Part shown: positions 47,433 to 58,894 of the stretch, in pieces
Layout: each line of letters begins with the position of its first letter
Position numbering within the stretch: the stretch's first letter is position 1
From: Acanthaster planci
Taxonomy: Eukaryota > Echinodermata > Asteroidea > Valvatida > Acanthasteridae
Direction of reading: 5' to 3'
Assembly (NCBI RefSeq): GCF_001949145.1
Contig: NW_019091358.1
Coordinates: forward strand, 1,472,619-1,536,618
DNA: 64,000 nucleotides
Notes under the pieces: generated by a model
The model's input: only the letters and a program-made list of their open reading frames with translations
Told to the model about the DNA's origin: nothing
The model's database searches: none
Translations under genes and position numbers: made by a program

Positions 47433-49078
47433 ATGCCTCGGGGATCAGACGTTACAGTTGTGGTCGCCATCCTGTATGTGACCGTCTTGGCGTCAGCTTT
47501 GGACAAGGGTGAGATTCTGGACATGTCCTATGCATTCAGCGAATCTACTCTGTACTGGCCCGGTCTTGGAAGTTTTGAAATGGAAATTCTGTCTCGGGGA
47601 CCATCTGGTGATATACCATGGTAAGAATAAGCCAGCTTATTATTTTTAAAAGGCAGGGTCAAACGAGACCAAAGGGTGCGCGCGAGTTTGCGTATGACTT
47701 CGTACAGGTGCATTCCTGTTCTCAAATGACCTTGGACGTGATTATTTTGCACATCCGGTGTTGGAATATCAAACCTTGCTCATGGATGCTTTTTAACAGC
47801 ATTATTAATTACGAATTGCAGTTCAGTGTGGCATAGCAGGAATTTAAGCTTTTTCTCCTCAATTTTTAAACAAAGGACTTGGCTTTCTATCCTGACAAAA
47901 GAAAAAGTGTGATGATCATTCGCTTCTGAAAAAGATTCCGAGCAGTTGATGAACGACTGAACCAATGCAGAGCACCACAGTGCTTCTGTTAAATGCCAAT
48001 TTAAGAGAGCAATGGAGGATTCAGAACCAAATTTTGAGGCCAAACTTTTGGGGGAAGGTAAAACTTTTGGACCGTCCATTTCTGAGGGGTGAGGGTAGAT
48101 TTAGGAACGTTTGCACGCTTTGGGGGTAAGAAAAAAAGAACACCACGTGTTATTATCTTACATAAAGCTCTTTCTGGAGGGGCATGGATCCTCGCCCCCA
48201 GGTGTGTCAGAGTCTGAGTTGAAACACGCTTTTGGGAAGAAAACAAAAGCGGTGTGATAGGCCTGGTTACTCAAGAAAGCAAAGCTCAGCATTCTACAAA
48301 TTTTGTCAAACTTAGAAATTCAGCCCTTTTCTTTATCACAGAACTAATGATGGAATACCTTCTTTTGTACCTGTAAAGGTTCGAGGCCAACACATATGCA
48401 GGCCCGGAACATGGCGGGACTCACCTTGACGCCCCTGCTCACCTGTCTGAGGGACAGCTGCGAGTGGATGAAATACCTCTCAGCAAGCTTAAGGGTCCAG
48501 CCGTTCGGGTGGACATATCTGATAAAGCCAACGCAAACGCGGACTACGAGGTGTCGGCTCAGGATCTACAGGACTGGGAAGGTGTCCACGGCAGGATTCC
48601 AGACGGCTCTCTGCTCTTCGTCTACACCGGTTGGGGAGCTTTCTATCCAGATCGGCTTGCCTACTTTGGGTCACCGCGCAATGATACTTACCTGAATAAC
48701 CAAGGGGAATCACTACTTCATTTTCCAGGCGTCGCGTCAGAGGCAGCTACGTGGTTGGTAGCAAATCGGAAGATATCAGGTCTTGGGATCGACACGCCAT
48801 CCATCGACTATGGTCAGAGCCTTGTTTTCACGAGCCACCAGATTTTATTTGGGGCAAACATCTACGGCATGGAGAACGTAGCTAACCTAGATCAACTTCC
48901 AAACACGGGAGCCAAGGTGTACGCCCTCCCAATGAAAATTGAAGAAGGGAGCGGAGCACCCGTTCGCATCATCGCCATGTTGGATGAAGAGGGTACCTCT
49001 GCTGCATCCACTGTTTCTGTTGCAAATGGGGCGTTGCATATAGTGCTTGTGTTTGCTTCATGTTCTGCTTGGTTGTAA
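47433..49078 (+). CDS. Secreted, probably GPI-anchored cyclase-family hydrolase, paralogue 2
   Basis: Exons 47433-47620 and 48379-49078 (TAA), with the intron in the same Trp codon as in the gene at 34004; 295 residues. Signal peptide VTVVVAILYVTVLASA followed by LDKGE. Metal site EHGGTHLDAPAHL at His74, His78, Asp80 and His84, then IPDGSLLFVYTGWG, ISGLGIDTPSID, FGANIYGMENVANLDQLP and GSGAPVRIIAMLDEEG. The tail (ALHIVLVFASCSAWL) is hydrophobic and uncharged, fitting a GPI signal. Exon 2 is nearly identical to that of the first gene over long stretches, both in DNA and protein, whereas exon 1 and the intron (758 against 301 bp) differ. This indicates recent duplication or gene conversion of exon 2. 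Substrate unknown. A candidate poly(A) signal, AATAAA, lies at 49369-49374. Confidence 0.92.
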
Positions 49079-49368
49079 GAAAGGGGAATTCCAAGATTGT
49101 GAATTTAAATTAGATATTTTGTGAAGATATAAAGGTAATTTGGGTGATCTGTTTATGATTATGCTAGAGTTTTGTTAGCAGAGGAGAATTTCTAGAAACT
49201 AAGACGGATGCTTCCCACAAGACCATTAACTTCTTCTTACTGACTCCTTTTGTTAGGGCAAAAAGGGTGGTGACGATAGAGCAGGTATAAGCTGTTCTCG
49301 GACAGTTCCTTGTTTCAAAACAGACGATGTGCTTTCCAGATCAACGCATGTTAATGTCAAGTTTCCAA

Positions 49369-49374
49369 AATAAA
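49369..49374 (+). promoter_or_regulatory. Candidate poly(A) signal of cyclase paralogue 2
   Basis: AATAAA, 291 bases after the TAA stop, is the first canonical hexamer downstream. A second lies at about 49804-49809. Confidence 0.4.
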
Positions 49375-49379
49375 ATGAC

Positions 49380-51900
49380 CAGACTTCATTTTCGATTAAT
49401 GCTCGGTTTTGGCTCTCTGTATATAACCCAACAAATTTCGGCTGAGGTCATTATCAGCTTAGGAAGCCCAGCCGGTTTTAACTCATTGGTTTTTGTTTTA
49501 AAGGCTGGCAGGTACTTATTCCCTATGCACTGTCCCTTCGCCAGGATCATGTTTTCTCCCACTGTACGCGCTATTCAAGTTCACCATTTTTCTTCAACCG
49601 CTCTTAGCCATTGCACGTCAATCGCTTCATAATCGCCACCATAACTCGTTGGTAGTAGAAGAATCGAGTGGTCATATTCTGATGCTGTAGCAGCTAAAGT
49701 TGAACATTTATGTATGGTATTCAATGATTGCAAAAAAGAGATTAATCCTAACAGTCCGCAGTCCTCCAACAGGTGAAGGATTGAGGAGTGTTAGGGTTAA
49801 TGTAATAAAGTTTTATATTCGATTGGTAAGTCATGCACAGACTATTGGTCTTTCATAAATATCGTTGTCTCTGTTTTTTGAGTAGCATGACCATATAAAT
49901 TTTGTGGACACTTAAAAATAAAATAAGAAAGTGGAAAATTTCCCTCACCATTAATCAAGTGGGCCACATATAGTAGTTTGATGTTATCAAATGTTACTGA
50001 TCAACAAGCCAGTTGAAATAGTAACTGTACATAGTGTGGCGAAATCTCCCGAACGTAATGGTTTCCTCGTTCCTCCTGAGCCTAATTTCTTCCTCTTTCC
50101 AGAGACCAACAAACCAGTCTCAAGGCTGACGATACAAGCTCGTTTGGATGGAAATATACCGCCGATGGAATTAATTGCATAAAGCTGCTGAATACGTCGC
50201 AAAATAACACGGCCGGACACCTGATTGATTGACTCGGTGTAATTCCGATTTTATGAATTGTTCAAGGAAATGAAAGTGCAATAAATGTGGAATGTTTTGG
50301 GTATAACTTTTTTTAGTGAACCTGCTTTATGGCTGACCCTTCTCGTGCAAGGTTGAGTACCCCGCTGTATGGCTGACAACGTTGCTATACGGTTATCAGC
50401 GTTGCCGTATGACTGACTGCAATGCTGATACGATATCAATTCACAACTGCAGTGGAATTCATTTGAATGCATGTGTGGTTTACAACAGCTATGGGTTCTC
50501 TAGACAACCATATGAGACGCAGCCAGAAGAAAGCTAAGTCGGCCCCTATTTACCCGACATAGTCCATAAGCAGTAAACGCCGACGCCGCCCCAACCTTCG
50601 GCTCGCTCCCCCACACTTGGCTTACCCAACATGTGAAGCTTTTAAGCCTTCTACACGTGGAGTTCTGTTCCTCGCTCCAACGAGGAATGAATCACTCTTA
50701 ACTACATTGTGTGGTTTACTAGCTTGCTCCTACGAAGAACGAACCACTTCATTCAGTGTGTGGCTTACTACACCTATTCTTCGCCCCAACGGAAAATGAC
50801 TGTTTCAGCTTTCCCTTCACCTACATGCTACTGGGCCGAACGTACGTTGACCACCGGCGCCAACCTAGCGGTCTCAGCCCCTCTAATACGCATTACACAC
50901 TGCAACTCAACCCGCTGGTCACCTAGATCGTGAATATAAGCCCCATTGTCGACGGCACTAAAAAGATACAGGGAATGACACTCTAAGGGAAAAACGATTT
51001 GATGATACGTACTTGAGAAGTACTGTTTAATCTGGGTGGGAAAATAAAATCTATCCTAACGAAGCAAATGAGGCTCATATATGTTCCACTTAGGGCTTGC
51101 TGTTGGAAGTAAGAGTACCAGCCAACGTTCGCTTCTTTTTTCATATGTTTCTACACCTAAAAGGAAAATTTAAAGGTTAACAGAAATTGAAAACATTTAG
51201 TTTACATGAAGTATTTCAAAATAACAATAAAAACGTATTGCAAAAACATCATATATTCAATGTTTACCCCATTAATTGTGATCCCAAAATGAATAAAAAG
51301 ATCCTGAGTTTCCCCGCCCACAAAAAAAAAATCATCTTTTGGCCATTCGTGCTCCCAGGCTGATTTGATGACGTCATTGGCAGAACGCCTTCATGTCCGG
51401 TGTACATGTACATTGCATGATTGCGCACAGTACATGCAGTATCGCACTCTTGCAATAGGCCTAGCTGCGTTCGATGTAGCTTGGCCCACTGGCAAACACT
51501 GTCTCCGTTCAAGGTAGAAATTAAAAAGATACAGTCTTACTGTGTATTTCTTGAACCGAGACGTAATGAACGAAGGATTCTAATTTGTTTGTTATCAAAC
51601 TGTACATAAATCAAGGTCTTTATGACAGTGTACACAAATGATATGTTACAAAGGAAAACCTGATCAAAATGAAGATATTTTGTGAGGATGTCAGAGAATT
51701 GTAACGTCGGGGTTCATTCAGAGGGATTATGGGACTTTTGGGGGTTCCTTTGGGCCTTCCCGCATTTCTTCAAGTTCTCTCTCCTCATCCATCAATGATC
51801 TGTCCGGCAAGGCATCGAGGTAGATACGTGCGAGCATGGTTGTACCAAGCTGTGCACTTTGCAGGTGTCACCTCACCAATGACAGATCTCCATATATACT
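49380..51900. other. Intergenic after cyclase paralogue 2
   Basis: It contains a short degenerate tandem array at 50325-50435. At 50570-50945 there is a C-rich stretch with repeated GTGTGG(T/C)TTACTA and GCTCC.ACGA.GAACGAA words that may be a transposon fragment. No gene was recognised. Confidence 0.4.
50325..50435 (+). repeat. Degenerate tandem repeat, about 30-bp unit
   Basis: Three to four variants of a unit like CGTTGC(T/C)GTATG(G/A)CTGACAA follow each other. Short and diverged. Confidence 0.5.
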
Positions 51901-51911
51901 TGCATGCAGGT

Positions 51912-52540
51912 TTACACCAGCTTGGACTCTGGCGGCTTCGTCTCCAAATCTGTCCTATAATTCATGTGGGCCCTGTGTGCCATTTCTGTCAAATTAAAAA
52001 ATGGTGAATATGGGGGCAACCGCTTGAGGGTAAAAATCGTCGGCGTAATGGAGTAGTTCGGCTCGAATATGAGGCTGAGCGTTGTCATATATCGATATAT
52101 CTGTTCACCAGCCGGGAATAGCAATATAATACCACATTTTTGTAAAGTTGTCGCTAGGAAATCCTCAAATGTTTCTCTCGTCACAGTATCCGATGATACT
52201 CTCCACGAGGAGCACGACCATGAGACCGATGGCTCCATTATGTTATACCAGTCTCGTTGAGGAACACTGTGTGTCCACATACACCGACCTGCGAATTTCT
52301 CCGTTCGGGAACATCTTCCGTTAGCTTACGAATTACAAACATACCATCTAGAGTTCTGGTGATGATACTGGTTGTCTTGAAGGGATTATCGGGAAGATTG
52401 GCTCGCGGTTGATTATTTAGTTGTCGTAAAGCTAGGAAGGGGTTATTATCTATTCTAATGGGAGTATGACGTAAGCTGATTGTCAGTGGTAGGCTACCGT
52501 AGATTTGGAGTGTATTGTGAAGACAGGCAAGGGTTTCCAT
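51912..52540 (-). pseudogene. Dead Tc1/mariner-superfamily (IS630-like) transposase
   Basis: Reading the - strand, successive frames give RKLTEDVPERRNSQ and VFLNETGIT (region of the first catalytic Asp, here not intact), EDFLATTLQK, YDNAQPHIRAELLHYADDFY (second catalytic Asp followed by Asn), and LKRLPPYSPFFNLTE (the glutamate end of the D..D..E triad). These are the ordered landmarks of the superfamily. Frame changes occur between VFLNE, YDNAQPH and LPPYSP, so the gene is broken. Recognisable length is about 630 bases; terminal inverted repeats were not located. Confidence 0.65.
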
Positions 52541-53952
52541 GACAACCGCTGGTGCATGAATTTTCCTTGTTATTTTGCAGAATCAGCGTTCATGTTCATC
52601 TAAAAAATCACTAAATTTAGTGAAGTTTATGGCCCTGATTCGTTGTTAATGTATGGCTTAGGTGACAAAAGACATGATAAGGTTGTAATACACTAATGTT
52701 GATGACGTGATTGTTGGTCCGTCAAGGTACTGTTTTTGCCAGCCACGTTGAAGACGTGCTCATCTTAACCGAGTAATTTTCGGCAGTTTCGCAGTGAGTA
52801 TTGTTTTAGAAATATTCTCAACGATTAAATGATAAGCATTGTAAACCGTAGGATCAGTGACTAGGATCAAAGGATTGATTATTTTTCCTTCTCTGTTCGT
52901 ATTTGTCGCCCTGTGTAGCACAGCAAACTACGAAGCTGTGTCGAAGATGCACGGATATTAGCAGAGTTTTGGATTGCTATCCCATGTTATAGTTTTGAAT
53001 TATTGTTGCATTTCATGATAAATAGGCTTCCATTCGCCGGCTAAGACGGCCGGGAACTGTTGAAATATAAACTACAGAAGCCGAGTGGTACCATGGTTTA
53101 GGTACCGATTTCCTTTGTGTAGAGACCTTTTGAGCGTTGTTTGCTGTCCGTACTATTACTCTCAGAGGGGTCCTCATTTCAAGATGTATGGTGGACCATG
53201 TATGTCACCAAAGATAAATATATATATACTGAAAAGTGCGGAGATTGTTCAAGTGATAGTTTTGTGAATTACTTCACACATCGGCAGTTTGTATACGTTG
53301 TGTTGTGATGACCATTGTAGCATGGTGTTGGAAAATTATTGTTGTGCACCTTGCAGGGGATGGTAACAACTGTGCTCATTTTGTCATAGGTATTGAACCT
53401 GATTTGTAAAACTGGTTCTTGATGTTTATCTAGCTACGGTAGCCAGGCTGTGCCATTACTGGGGGTAAGCAAGCACAGAACTCAGGCATAACACTCACTC
53501 AGCCGATTGTTTAAGCGTGTTGTGAAAGTTTCCACATACTTTATTTAGCTTTTCTTGTATTTATAAAGTTTTTTAATTTTATAAGGTACTCGCCAATTGC
53601 GCTGTTGGTGTAACGTTGCTGTTGCACTCTCATTTTTGTAAATTGTGTTATATCTTACCAGATGTTCTAGTTCATTCAACAAAAAAGGGGGATGCGTTCC
53701 CCAGAGATGACGTATGCCAGGCGCTAAATAACATTTACGTGATACCTTCTCTGGTGTTTTGATACCGGTACATGTAAATCCTTGTCGAAATTGTATATTT
53801 CACATGCGGGATTTTTCTTAGGGAGACTTTCTACGTGCTCCCTGTTATTAAACGGCACATTCAAAATACCTCTAGATGGGAGTCACTCATCGCATCATTT
53901 GATGACCAGTCCTACATATATGCCCTCCCCTCTCTTCACACTCCTCACACCT

Positions 53953-54024
53953 GGTGCACCAGGGACGATGCTTACGTATTCTGGCCCCCGACAAGGCTGA
54001 GTCTGGATACGGCCCTATATAAAG
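53953..54024 (+). repeat. Repeated promoter-like segment with TATA box (partner at 61011-61069)
   Basis: GGTGCACCAGGGAC..TGCTTAC..TCTGGAT.CGGCC is shared with 61011-61069. In this copy it is followed by CCCTATATAAAG at 54013-54024, a good TATA box. It may be the U3 part of an LTR; no complete LTR could be delimited. Confidence 0.45.
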
Positions 54025-54478
54025 ACGAGGGGTTGGCTCGCTTTCATTGTAACTATCAATGCCTCGAACGAAAGAACGAATTTGGTTAACAATGGCGAGC
54101 GAGCTTTTGTCTTACCTCTGTATTCGGCAAGGTAGGATGCCGTCAGTGGCTTTAATAACCTCTGTGTGTTAATTATGTTAAGGGATTGCGGGTCCAGATA
54201 TTTAGATATTGTGGCTTGACCCCGGTCGACCCGACGAGCGGCAGTGTAGTAGGCCAGGGGTGCAGGTCACTGTGACACAGACGGGGTTTTAAGGACAGCA
54301 CGGGGGGAATTGGATCCTACCTTCTCCACAGCATTTATTGAACACAAACTGAACTTGCTTATTCTTTATATGCGTTTATTCAAATCACTGTTAGATGGCG
54401 CCTAGGCAGGTTTGTATCGGGCGTTTCGATCAGCAACCAAATGAATAAACTGTGAACACTGGTGAATGCGACTGACTA

Positions 54479-54551
54479 TTTAAATTTACGGGACTGACTA
54501 GATAAATTTACGGGACTGACATGATAAATTTACGGGACTGACACGAGGGAC
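54479..54551 (+). repeat. Three-copy tandem repeat, 24-25 bp unit
   Basis: TAAATTTACGGGACTGAC occurs three times in succession, separated by 5-7 variable bases. Confidence 0.85.
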
Positions 54552-55877
54552 TTATAGAAAAGACTTACGCACTGTCTTAATCTTACGAAGGACGAGCACT
54601 ACCACCAGTCAAGACTCTCCAAGTAAAACGACTAAGACTATGCTGACGCAACGAACACCTCACGTGAGACTGACTTTCCCGCCGCCGCGCGCAGGTTTAT
54701 GTCCAGACAGGAGCTGTGCGACATGCCCGAATATTCCACACTGGAAGACGCCCGGCAATCATTCAGCAACGCAACTACATCTGAATTAATAAATACATAA
54801 ATTCTAGAGGGCGCCTTACTGGTTACCATAATTTCGCAACAATGTGAAGTCCGTGACCAAATGTCACATTTTTTCAAGCAGCATGACTGCCTATACAGTG
54901 ATGATACTCTTTAAAAGGTTTTTGCCGCCACCCGAGAAATTATATGATGGCCTACATACTCCATGCAGTTATGCACAGAAAACAACTGCCAAAAAAGGTG
55001 TCTTCTCACGAATTCATTTCATCAAATTTTCTCTAATGAAGGCTTATATATTTCGAGCTTCATACAAACAAACACAAACATTACTTTATAATCTTGATAT
55101 ATGATGATATAATATTGAGTATGAGTTCACGCAATAATACCATAATGATAAAAGAAAAACACTACTTCCAATCTAATTGTCAAAAATTGTTGTTTAACAT
55201 CAACTTAAAGTTTATAGTATTAAGTTCAAGTTACCTTGGAAAGATATTTTTAATTACTTCACACTTTACACAACTTAATTGTCCTCTCCAACGAAATTTT
55301 CATATAATCATAATGTGTGAGTTACTTAGGCACGATTAACATTACATTTCATTTTCTATCCATGAACTGTTGAAAGAACAGTTTTGGTTTATAATTTTTT
55401 TTCATATAAGGCAAATAGTCATAAGTGCCACCTTTTGTGTACCTTTTGATATATATCCATGCCCTCTCGAAGTTTTCAACCGTCCCCTCTTTTTCTTGTT
55501 GCCACTGCCTAGAATTCTGTTTCAGAACTGTCCAAATAATAACTTCATGAATGTACGACCAGTACTGATTACACTGTAGTCTTCCAAAAAGTCCTATTTA
55601 TCGTCATTTTCGTCTTACTCCTGAAATGGTGTTGAATTGGAAAAGCAAATTCGTTTTTTGTCATTCATTTCATGGATTTAATCATTCAATTTCGTCCAGA
55701 TGGTTTGAATTAGCAGTTTAAGAAATTAGCGGTTTAAAACCTTGCACATAGCGCCCTCCGTCAGCTACTGACGGCCCTTTTGAAATTTCTTAATTAAATT
55801 TTTTTACGACCAAATGCGAACACCTTATATCTAATCCTATCTCTCCCGATGCTGAATAACCCAGTTTAGTATACCAG

Positions 55878-56047
55878 GCAAGATATGGAACGGAGGGGTA
55901 CCCCCCACCTGTCCAATCCCTATACACACTCTAGACTATTGTTACCTAACACATCCCCCCTAGAAGTCTGTAAAGACTGAATTCCTGATATTCCGATCAA
56001 ACAATGACCAACACAAAGGCGGGGTGGCGCTCCGTCCCATATCTTGC
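55878..56047. mobile_element. 170-bp MITE with GCAAGATATGG(A/G)ACGGAG inverted ends
   Basis: The left end, GCAAGATATGGAACGGAG, matches the reverse complement of the right end, GCAAGATATGGGACGGAG, at 17 of 18 bases. The interior shares AGGGATTGGACAGG..GGGGTACCCC with the opposite strand of 33141-33226. Confidence 0.75.
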
Positions 56048-58704
56048 TTCAAATGTAGTTTAGTCGCCTTGGAGGTAGGGACTTCCCCTTAGCTGGTATC
56101 AGTTTCACCAGAGCCAGCTTGCTAAGTCCCATAGGAATACGTACTAATCCCTCTGCCACATGGCGCTTATGGGATTATTTACACAAAGGCTGCCTTGGCC
56201 AGCCAGAGCCTGTCATATATCATATCAATTGTCGGTCTCTCTGATATGTCTCTGAGCTGTCTATACAGCTGTCTGGGTTTTTTCATGTTGGGGGTGTTAC
56301 ATTTTTGTTGACTTGGTGCTACCCCCCCCCTTTACTGGATAAAAGGTACTGTGACCTTATTCTGACCTTTTTTGTCGTGTTTTGTTGTTGGTAGGCATTG
56401 GCAGACAGCCAGGAACACCCTCAAATCAATTTAAATGCCATTAAAGGGTCTTAGGGGCTGGGGGCATGAATTTAAGTGGCCTTCACTCATTGGCGGACTT
56501 GGGCCTATGATCAGTTAAATATCAGGACTGTGCATATTAAATTAATTACGAAATCAGGTATAATAAAATACATAACTCACTGTTATTTGACCTTCTCTTG
56601 CTAATCCGATTAAGGGGCAACGCTTTGTATACAGAATTACATCACTGACGAAACTGAATGATTCAATCAAACCACTCTTTTCAAGTTCAAAGATATGACT
56701 TTGAATCAAACAGCAATCACAATGGGGAGGTAGCATTGTGATTGTGTGTAATATTTTTACACAATTCAATTACAACAATTAAGTTGCTTTTGTTCGCATC
56801 ATCGTCTTGCTTGGCAGGTCTTCCACTCATCAAAGTTGTCGTATGTCCTGTATCCCTGCGTTGTCTATGCTGGCGTGATGTTATACAACAGCAAATGCGA
56901 CAGATGCATCCAACGGTGTATCTAAGGCAGGGCGTCTTCCATAAAGATTTCACACAGGTCCAGATCGAATTCCTTATAGCATGCGAAACACACAACATAT
57001 AACTGCGTGTGTCATACATGTACTTATGCAAGCGATTTGGAGGACAAGACATTGATTTCGTCTGGTTCACAGATTTTCTGCGAAGCAAAATGATACTTTC
57101 AAAGAGACACCCTAAGTATTTTTCTGCTGAGTGAATGAATTCCTTAATTCGGGCGAAGAAACATACATTTTCAACGTTGTTTGTAGAAACTACTTTTCAA
57201 GCCATTTTGAATGAAGCATAAAGGTAGGATACACCATTAGTTTTTTGTCGTAATTTCACAAGATTGGACAAGTATGGTATTTAAGGTTCACCACAGCTTC
57301 ATTCTACTAACTTGTTTCATGTTGAAGTCCACTGCTTTGCGAAAAATCGAGAAATTTTCAACGATCATTTGTAATTTATCTTGCGTAAAATCTATGAATT
57401 ACAGGACGTTTGTAGTAAGCAAACAACACCCGCAGGGTCAGGGTGGGGAACAGGCACGACAGGTTCTCTTTCCCTCAACAAAAGCAGTTTTCAAAGGCCA
57501 GGAGTAATCAGTGAATTTACCTTGGAATAATGCGCCTTCTCGACAATGTAGCATTGCAGATTCCTGAAAAAACATCATCCAATAATGCAGTCGATTGGTG
57601 TCCTGACACTTAGAGGAGTATATGATCATGCAAGTGCGCGCGCAATCGTGCTAGTGGCCACACTTTCACGTCGCGTCGCTGAAAGTCTAAAAACTCCGTT
57701 CTTAGTTGACTATAATAGTTATAAGCAAAGAGTGTTGTCTTGAAACACGGGAGGTTTAACGTAAGGAAAGCGTAAATTTTGTTGACGAAAATCCTATCGC
57801 TAGGTAGCTCGGAAACAGCTACTCATATTTGGACCATACCATTATGCTCTATGGATGATTTTAAATTCGCTAAGTTTTCGCGCTAAGAAAATCCTTTCCC
57901 TTAAATAAATTTAACTTTATTTCCACTGTACACCTAACACTCAGCCTCTTAAATTTCAGTTCACAATGCTTTGGGTGAATTTCTGTTGGTATAATTTTTA
58001 GCTGTTTTGGGGTTTAACCGGTCATTAATGGAGACTCCCACTACATCTGCAAACGTTACACACAAGAAAATTAGCGCCTGTTAACGAATTTGATATGCGA
58101 AGTGAAACGAGCTCTTAAACGATGTTCGGCTGACCGTTTTGAAAAAAGAACAAAATTTCGGTTTTCTCGAAAACTACAGAATTCTGGAAGGAATTCTGAT
58201 ATTTGCTACCACCTAAAATGCAATTTATTTAAGATTATATAATTAATAAAGGTTTATCTGTTACATTAATTTGTAGAGTTTTCTCTTGACGAATCTGTGG
58301 GACAACAATAAATTCACTCATCACAGCAGATTTGTGTCCAATCCATCCCTTACCGGGAGTTTATTCTCCACCTCGTGGATACTTGGGTTCCACTCCAGGG
58401 GGGCGCGCAAGCGCTGCTGCTACACAAACAATACCGATATTGCAGTTGTTAATACTGATAAATAGATGATACACATCTACATTATTAAATTCACTTCTAT
58501 TTGTCAGAAAGTAACACCAGAAACAAAGGTTTCAAATAAAAAGTTCACAAATAAAGTAGGAGAGATTGAAATAAATGTAGTTCTGTCAAACTGATAACAG
58601 AATAAATGAAATATTTCAACACAAACTACCTTGAGTATTATCAATACAACTGGTATTTAATTAGGCCCATATCACTAAGCAAATTACTCGAAATAGGAAA
58701 AAAC

Positions 58705-58878
58705 ACCCAATACGAGCGATTCGCGATTGTGCACTTCTGCAACGCATTGGCTAATCACGACACCAAAAATCTGTCAACCCTTTTAAAACGCACATTGGGT
58801 CGACAGAGTTCGCGCATTGTGATTGGCCAACGCGTTGGAAACTTTTGGAGGCGCACTTTTGTGAATCGCCTGTATTAA
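58705..58878. mobile_element. Imperfect inverted-repeat element next to cyclase paralogue 3
   Basis: The left part (GCGATTCGCGATTGTGC..CAACGCATTGGCTAATCAC) pairs with the reverse complement of the right part (GCGATTCACAAAAGTGC..CAACGCGTTGGCCAATCAC). It ends 17 bases from the stop codon of the cyclase gene, so it may supply its 3' UTR. Confidence 0.6.
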
Positions 58879-58894
58879 ACAGGTTGTTATCATT

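Larger units (their letters stand above)
52541..58700. other. Gene-free, repeat-bearing interval
   Basis: It holds a repeated segment with a TATA-like motif (53953-54024), a three-copy tandem repeat (54479-54551) and a 170-bp inverted-repeat element (55878-56047). The rest is AT-rich. None of the open frames (up to about 123 codons) shows a known domain or splice context. Confidence 0.4.
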
